Shown here in pieces: positions 59,407 through 64,000 of a stretch of 64,000 nucleotides of DNA. Each line of letters starts with the position of its first letter. The stretch's first letter is position 1. This stretch comes from Actinomadura rayongensis (GTDB lineage: Bacteria; Actinomycetota; Actinomycetes; Streptosporangiales; Streptosporangiaceae): NCBI RefSeq assembly GCF_009831215.1, contig NZ_WUTW01000002.1:1041444-1105443 (forward strand), in the 5' to 3' direction. Both the position numbers and the translations under genes were made by a program. The notes under the pieces were generated by a model. The model saw only the letters and a list, made by a program, of their open reading frames with translations. It did not search any database and had not been told where the DNA came from.

Positions 59407-59634
59407 TCAGAGCTTGTACATCCGGGCGTACGGGGCGCGGATGCGGACCTTGCGCGTGCTGAAGTCGACCAGGACGTCCCGGTTGCTCTCGACGCCCACC
59501 ACGGTGCCGAGACCGTAGGCGTCGTGGGTCACACGGTCGTCGACCTCGAACGTCTCCAGCGGCGCGGCGGGCGCCGGCGGAGCGAAGGGACTGGTGGGAA
59601 GGTGGCGGCGGGTGGAAAGCCGGGGACGAGTCAT
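59407..59634 (-). CDS. small conserved protein with CarD/KOW-like barrel
   Basis: A 75-residue protein. After a basic Pro-rich N-terminus of about 28 residues comes a small beta unit, FEVDDRVTHDAYGLGTVVG and VLVDFSTRKVRI, resembling the DUF3553/CarD-type Tudor-like fold. Such proteins may bind nucleic acid or RNA polymerase. ATG 59634 follows CATACT by 5 nt, with GAGGT immediately before it. Ends 4 bp from the convergent kinase stop. Function inferred only. Confidence 0.65.
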   Translation of the reverse strand: MTRPRLSTRRHLPTSPFAPPAPAAPLETFEVDDRVTHDAYGLGTVVGVESNRDVLVDFSTRKVRIRAPYARMYKL

Positions 59635-59804
59635 ACCTCAGTATGCGGCCACATCGGTGCTGCGTACACCGTACGACCGCAGAAATCCGGTCCGGAAGAT
59701 CAACTTCGTGGCGTCCGATGAAACGCGATTGACCGGAAAGTGGTCTGGAGACCGGGCACCGGGCGTCTCCATGCTGACCCTCCCCGTCCCGAGGAGGAGT
59801 CGCC

Positions 59805-61331
59805 ATGCCGGTGAAGAGACGTCTGCTCGCCTTGTCCGCCGCGATCGGACTGACCGCCGGGATCGTCCCGCGCGCCGAGGCCGCCACCGACGTGGTCATG
59901 ACGGAGGGCGGGGCCGTTCGCGGGCACGCCGGCGTCTACCAGGCGATCCCGTACGCGGCGGCGCCCGTCGGCGCGCTGCGCTGGCGTCCGCCGCAGCCCG
60001 CCGCGTCGTGGCCGGGCGAGCGCGACGCGACGCGTCCGGCCCCCGCCTGCCCCCAGCTCGGGGTGGACGTCCCGACGGCCGAGGACTGCCTGTTCCTCAA
60101 CGTGAGCACTCCGCCGGGGGGCGCGTCCGGCCGTCCGGTCCTGGTGTTCCTGCACGGCGGGTCCAACTCCAGCGGCTACAGCGCGCAGTACCCCGCCGCG
60201 ACGCTGGCCGCCCGGACGGACTCCGTCGTCGTGACGCTCAACTACCGCATCGGCGCGCTCGGCTTCCTCGCCCTCCCCAGCCTCGGCGAGTCGAACTTCG
60301 GCATCCAGGACCAGCAGGCGGCCCTGCGCTGGGTGCGGCGCAACATCGGCGCGTTCGGCGGCGACCCCGCGAACGTGACGCTGTTCGGGCAGTCGGCCGG
60401 GGCCCTGGACGGCTGCGTCAACCTCGCGTCGCCCCCGGCCGCCGGGCTTTTCCAACGGCTGATCCTCCAGAGCGGGTCCTGCGACCTCGTCGCCCTCGGC
60501 GGCACCCGCGCGGCGGCCGTCGCGCGCGGCACGAGCTACGCGGCGAAGGCGGGCTGCGCGGACGGGCCGGAGCAGGTCGCCTGCCTGCGCGGCAAGTCCG
60601 TCGCCGACCTGCTCGCCGTCGCCCCCGACCTCGGCGGCGCGTCGGTCATCTCCAGCTGGACGCCCGTGATCGACGGCGACCTGGTGCCGGACGACCCGAT
60701 GACGATGATCGGCGCAGGCGGGGTGCCCCGGATCCCCGTCATGCTCGGCATCACCCGCGACGAGGGACGGTTCATCACCGCCCTCCAGTTCGACAGCCTC
60801 ACCGAGGACGAGTACCAGAAGCTCCTGGAGAGCACCGGCGGCCCGATCGGGGCGTTCATCCTGAAGCTCGCCTATCCGTCGTCCCGGTACGGATCGCCGA
60901 AGAACGCGCTGGCCGCGCTCTACACCGACACCCTCTACGCCTGCGGCAACGACCGGATGGCGCGAGCGTTCGCGTCCCGGAACCCCACCTTCGCCTACCA
61001 GTTCGCCGACGCCCAGGCCCCCGGCTGGTCGCTCCTGCCGGAACGGGCCGTGGACGCGGGCGCCTACCACGGGTCCGAACTGCCCTACCTGTTCGACATC
61101 CCGACGCGGACGCCGCTCTCGGCGTCCCAGCAGGCCCTGTCCGACCGGATGGCCCGCTCCTGGGGCGCCTTCGCCGCGAACGGCTCGCCCGGCTGGCGCC
61201 GCTTCGACCCGCTGACGAGCCCGTACCGCGAACTCCGTCCCACCACCGACCGGACGCTCCTCTTCGGCGCCTTCCGCGACGAGCACCAGTGCGCGCTCTG
61301 GGACGTCCTCGGACTCCTCGGCGGCGCCTGA
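59805..61331 (+). CDS. secreted type B carboxylesterase
   Basis: A 508-residue exported esterase of the carboxylesterase B/cholinesterase family. Signal peptide ends near RAEA (about residue 27). GGxNxS-type oxyanion loop is in FLHGGSNSSGY; the nucleophile is in FGQSAGA (about 200); the catalytic His is in YHGSELPYLF (about 425). Cys in ACPQLG and DCLFLN form the usual N-terminal disulfide (EDCLFLNV motif). Hydrolyses carboxylic esters outside the cell. GGAGGAG lies before the ATG. Confidence 0.93.
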   Translation: MPVKRRLLALSAAIGLTAGIVPRAEAATDVVMTEGGAVRGHAGVYQAIPYAAAPVGALRWRPPQPAASWPGERDATRPAPACPQLGVDVPTAEDCLFLNVSTPPGGASGRPVLVFLHGGSNSSGYSAQYPAATLAARTDSVVVTLNYRIGALGFLALPSLGESNFGIQDQQAALRWVRRNIGAFGGDPANVTLFGQSAGALDGCVNLASPPAAGLFQRLILQSGSCDLVALGGTRAAAVARGTSYAAKAGCADGPEQVACLRGKSVADLLAVAPDLGGASVISSWTPVIDGDLVPDDPMTMIGAGGVPRIPVMLGITRDEGRFITALQFDSLTEDEYQKLLESTGGPIGAFILKLAYPSSRYGSPKNALAALYTDTLYACGNDRMARAFASRNPTFAYQFADAQAPGWSLLPERAVDAGAYHGSELPYLFDIPTRTPLSASQQALSDRMARSWGAFAANGSPGWRRFDPLTSPYRELRPTTDRTLLFGAFRDEHQCALWDVLGLLGGA

Positions 61332-61345
61332 CCGCGTTCCGGGCC

Positions 61346-61392
61346 TTGACGGCTCCGGTTCAGCCCCGGGACGATAGTCCAAAATGGACTAT
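61346..61392 (+). promoter_or_regulatory. promoter and dyad operator of WD40 gene
   Basis: TTGACG (61346-61351), 18-bp spacer, GACGAT (61370-61375). Overlapping the predicted start point is a dyad ATAGTCCA-AAA-TGGACTAT (61374-61392) with 8-bp perfect arms. The dyad suggests repression by a dimeric regulator. Confidence 0.55.
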
Positions 61393-61397
61393 TAGTC

Positions 61398-63365
61398 GTG
61401 CCACCGCTTCCGGGGCGAGCCCGTGACCGGCACCTGTTGATGGGTGGGGAAATGCGTCATGTGCGCCTCAGCGGCGATCCGCTCAGCGGCCACATCAGCC
61501 CGGTCCGCTCGCTGGCGTTCAGCCCGGACGGGACGACGCTCGCCACCGGCGGCGGCGACTGGACGGTGCGGCTGTGGGACGTGGCGTCCCGCCGCCCCAT
61601 CGGCCATGCCCTCGCGGGCCACACCGGCCGGGTCCGGTCGGTGGCGTTCAGCCCCGACGGCAGGACCCTCGCCACCTGCGGCGACGACCGGACGGTGCGG
61701 CTGTGGGACGTGGCGTCCCGCCGCCCCATCGGCGATCCCCTCACCGGCCACATCAGCCCGGTCTTCTCGGTGGCGTTCAGCCCGGACGGGACGACCGTCG
61801 CGTCCGGCGGCGGTTTCGCCAACGGCTGCTGGGCCGTGTGGTTCTGGGATGTGGAATCCCGTCGTCCCCTCGGCGATCCCATCACCGACCTCCCCGGCCT
61901 GGTCCGCCTGGCGTTCAGCCCGGACGGCAGAACGCTCGCCACCGGCGGCACCCCCTACGAATCGACGGACGGGAGGGTGCGGCTGTGGGACGTGGAGTCC
62001 CGCCGCCCTCTCGGGGATCTCCGCCCCGCGTCCCCGTTCGAGGTCGTTTCGGTGGCGTTCAGTCCGGACGGCCGGACGATCGCCGCCGGCGGCACCTCGG
62101 GGGGCGTCGAACACGCGAGGGTCGTGCTGTGGGACGTCGAGTCCCGCCGTCCCCGCGGCGCTCCCCTCGACGGCGTCGTCTCGCCCGTCTCGTCGGTGGC
62201 GTTCAGCCCGGACGGCAGGACCCTCGCCGCCAGCATGGACACGCGCCGCGCGTGGGGGGCGTCCTTGTGGGACGTCGCGTCCGGACGCCACATCGGCGAT
62301 CTCCGCACCGAGAAGTACACCGGCCAGCTCTACGCGGTCGCGTTCAGCCCGGACGGCGAAACCGTCGCCACCGGCGGTACGGACGGGATCGTGCGGTTCT
62401 GGGACGCGGAGTCCCGCGACCCGGCCGGCGAGCCCCTCGACGGCAACACCGCCGCGATCTTCTCGGTGGCGTTCAGCCCGGACGGGAAGACCGTCGCGTC
62501 CGGCGGCGACGACGGAGCCGTGCGCTGGTGGGACGTGGAGACCCGCCGTCCCGTCGACGCGACCATCGCCGACGAGTCCGGCCCGGTCAGGTCGGTGGTG
62601 TACAGCCCGGACGGCACCAAGCTCGCCTTCTGCAGTAACCGCTCGGAGGTGCGGGTGCGGAACGCGGTGCGCCGCCATCACATCGCCGGCCCCCTCTCCC
62701 GACCGCACAGCCCGGTCGAATCGGTGGCGTTCAGCCCCGACGGGCTCACGGTCGCGACCGGCTGCGGCGGTCACCTCGACGGGACGGTGTGGCTGTGGTT
62801 CCTGCCGTCCCGTGAAGGCGCCGGTGATCCCACCACGACCCGCCCGCTCCACGTCCACAAGAGCCCGGTCAGGTCGGTGGCGTTCCGTCCGTACGGCTGG
62901 ACCCTCGTCACCGGCGGCGAGGACGGCGCGGTGCGGTTGTGGGACGTGGAGTCCCGCCGTCCGCTCGGCGATCCGCTCACCGGGCACACCGGCCCGGTTC
63001 GGTCGGTGGTCTTCAGCCCGGACGGGACGACCGTCGCCTCCGGCGGCGAGGACGGGACGCTGCGGCTGTGGGACGCGGAGACCCGCCGTCCGCTCGGCGA
63101 CCCCGTCACCGGGCACGTCGGCCCGGTCCTGTCGGTGGTCTTCAGCCCGGACGGGACGACCCTCGCCTCCGGCGGCGAAGACGGCACGCTGCGGCTGTGG
63201 GACGCGGAGACCCGCCGTCCTCTCACCGACGCCGTCACCGGCCACACCGGCCCAGTCCAGTCGGTGGCGTTCAGCCCGGACGGCAGAACGCTCGCCAGCG
63301 GCGGGGGTCGCGGCGACGGGACGCTGCGGCTGTGGGACGCCGGGCGCGGCCCCGGGGTCCGTTGA
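61398..63365 (+). CDS. WD40-repeat protein with 14 repeats
   Basis: A 655-residue protein made almost wholly of WD40 repeats: I count 14 (each with an SPDG turn, most ending in a WD-type dipeptide), enough for two seven-bladed propellers. Repeats 12-14 and 1-3 are most alike (RPLGDPLTGHTGPV, LRLWDAETRRP). Repeats 4-7, 9 and 10 are divergent. There is no kinase, NB-ARC, protease or TIR domain, nor signal peptide, so it is probably a cytoplasmic scaffold. GTG 61398 is assumed; ATG 61452, preceded by GGTGGGGA, is possible. Confidence 0.85.
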   Translation: MPPLPGRARDRHLLMGGEMRHVRLSGDPLSGHISPVRSLAFSPDGTTLATGGGDWTVRLWDVASRRPIGHALAGHTGRVRSVAFSPDGRTLATCGDDRTVRLWDVASRRPIGDPLTGHISPVFSVAFSPDGTTVASGGGFANGCWAVWFWDVESRRPLGDPITDLPGLVRLAFSPDGRTLATGGTPYESTDGRVRLWDVESRRPLGDLRPASPFEVVSVAFSPDGRTIAAGGTSGGVEHARVVLWDVESRRPRGAPLDGVVSPVSSVAFSPDGRTLAASMDTRRAWGASLWDVASGRHIGDLRTEKYTGQLYAVAFSPDGETVATGGTDGIVRFWDAESRDPAGEPLDGNTAAIFSVAFSPDGKTVASGGDDGAVRWWDVETRRPVDATIADESGPVRSVVYSPDGTKLAFCSNRSEVRVRNAVRRHHIAGPLSRPHSPVESVAFSPDGLTVATGCGGHLDGTVWLWFLPSREGAGDPTTTRPLHVHKSPVRSVAFRPYGWTLVTGGEDGAVRLWDVESRRPLGDPLTGHTGPVRSVVFSPDGTTVASGGEDGTLRLWDAETRRPLGDPVTGHVGPVLSVVFSPDGTTLASGGEDGTLRLWDAETRRPLTDAVTGHTGPVQSVAFSPDGRTLASGGGRGDGTLRLWDAGRGPGVR

Positions 63366-63405
63366 CGAGGTATGTGTAACAAGTTATATATGAAACATGT
63401 CATAT
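63362..63405 (+). promoter_or_regulatory. promoter and dyad of FAD monooxygenase gene
   Basis: TTGACG (63362-63367), 16-bp spacer, TTATAT (63384-63389), then 7 nt to ATG 63397. An 18-bp dyad ATATGA-N6-TCATAT (63388-63405) covers the -10 and start. The AT-rich DNA is striking against the GC-rich surroundings and marks a tightly regulated, leaderless promoter. Confidence 0.6.
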
Positions 63406-64000
63406 GACGAGAACGGACGAGCCGTGGTGCTCGGCGCCGGGATCGCGGGGCTGCTGACCGCCCGGGTCCTGTCCGAGCACTACGACGAGGTCGTCGTGGT
63501 CGAACGGGACGAGCTTCCGGACCGTCCGGACCACCGGCGGTTCGTGCCCCAGTCGCACCACGCGCACGGGCTCCTGGGCTCGGGCCGCGAGGTGCTGGTC
63601 GCGCTGTTCCCCGGCTTCTCGGCGGAGATGGAGGCCGCCGGCGCGATCACCGCGGCGTCGAGCGGCCCGGAGATGGGCGATCGGTCGATCTTCGTCGTCC
63701 GGGGCGGAACGACGATCCGGATCCCCATCTGGTGGACCGGCGGCTTCTGCGCCAGCCGCGTCCTGATCGAGCACGCGGTCCGCGCCCGCGTCCGGGCGCT
63801 GCCGAACGTGACGATCCGCGACCGCACCCCCGCCCTCGGGCTGCTCACCAGCGCGTCCCGGCGCCTGGTCACCGGCGTCCGGACGCCCGACGGCGAGCTG
63901 GGCGCCGACCTGGTCGTCGACGCGTCCGGCCGCCGCTCGGCCCTGCCGGAATGGCTGGAGGAGATCGGATACCGGCCGCCGCCGGAGTCGGCGGTCCACT
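63397..64000 (+). CDS. FAD-dependent monooxygenase/oxidoreductase (partial)
   Basis: The first 201 codons of a flavoprotein cut by the window edge. FAD motif VVLGAGIAGLLTARVL (about 10-25), acidic end of strand 2 in VVVVERDELP, QSHHAHGLL after it, and VDASGRRSALPEWL, the DG-type motif (about 180-193). It resembles actinobacterial FAD monooxygenases/geranylgeranyl-reductase-like enzymes. No Shine-Dalgarno precedes ATG 63397; a good promoter places transcription at that base, so a leaderless mRNA is likely. Confidence 0.82.
   Translation, partial: MSYDENGRAVVLGAGIAGLLTARVLSEHYDEVVVVERDELPDRPDHRRFVPQSHHAHGLLGSGREVLVALFPGFSAEMEAAGAITAASSGPEMGDRSIFVVRGGTTIRIPIWWTGGFCASRVLIEHAVRARVRALPNVTIRDRTPALGLLTSASRRLVTGVRTPDGELGADLVVDASGRRSALPEWLEEIGYRPPPESAVH

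Overview
The window is high-GC, gene-dense actinobacterial DNA. ECF sigma factors, a CU044_5270-type partner protein, Scr1-like XRE regulators paired with DUF397 proteins, a BldC-like protein, a class I ribonucleotide reductase under a cobalamin riboswitch, and many GTG/TTG or leaderless starts all point to an Actinomadura/Streptosporangiales-type chromosome. That placement is inferred from gene content; no search was run. I saw no tRNA, rRNA, CRISPR array, insertion sequence or prophage.

Layout. 1-7.6 kb: oxidoreductases (alcohol dehydrogenase, P450), an ECF sigma factor with a membrane partner, an APC permease, a thioesterase/dehydrogenase pair, and a superoxide dismutase with a near-perfect Nur-box-like site over its promoter. 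7.7-13.5 kb: seven consecutive patatin-like genes, only two of which keep the full Ser/Asp catalytic dyad; the last two arose by an 824-bp tandem duplication. 13.5-17.1 kb: nrdB and nrdA behind a cobalamin riboswitch and two NrdR-box-like sites. 17.2-19.1 kb: a copper-type cluster (membrane protein, YcnI, CopC). 19.2-28.9 kb: SGNH esterase, Nudix, two SDRs, two TetR regulators, a Tat-type polysaccharide deacetylase, a two-component system and a crotonase lacking both hydratase glutamates. 29-34.3 kb: a short Rho, a Ser/Thr kinase, an acyl-CoA synthetase and a SigE-like sigma factor.

34.4-39.5 kb is an accessory-looking regulatory region: an XRE/DUF5753 regulator followed by a 38-residue peptide gene that overlaps a PIMT-like methyltransferase, then an XRE regulator with two DUF397 genes, small unknown genes and a BldC-like protein. 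39.5-46.9 kb holds a phytase-like secreted protein with a PHO-box-like promoter, a metX-metY-CoA-binding operon, OsmC, and a flavoprotein that appears to start at ATC. 46.9-53.5 kb: TetR regulators, a secretory lipase, a fatty acid desaturase, a decayed epimerase gene and an SDR/MBL-fold/TetR operon. 53.5-59.4 kb: a MacAB-like exporter operon (lipoprotein, adaptor, ATPase, permease, M15 peptidase) divergent from an OmpR-type two-component system. 59.4-64 kb: a small conserved protein, a type B carboxylesterase, a 14-repeat WD40 protein and the start of an FAD monooxygenase, the last two with dyad symmetry over their promoters.

Most neighbouring same-strand genes overlap by ATGA or GTGA, indicating translational coupling. 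The strongest candidates for undescribed biology are the patatin/pseudo-patatin array and the XRE-peptide-PIMT cassette.
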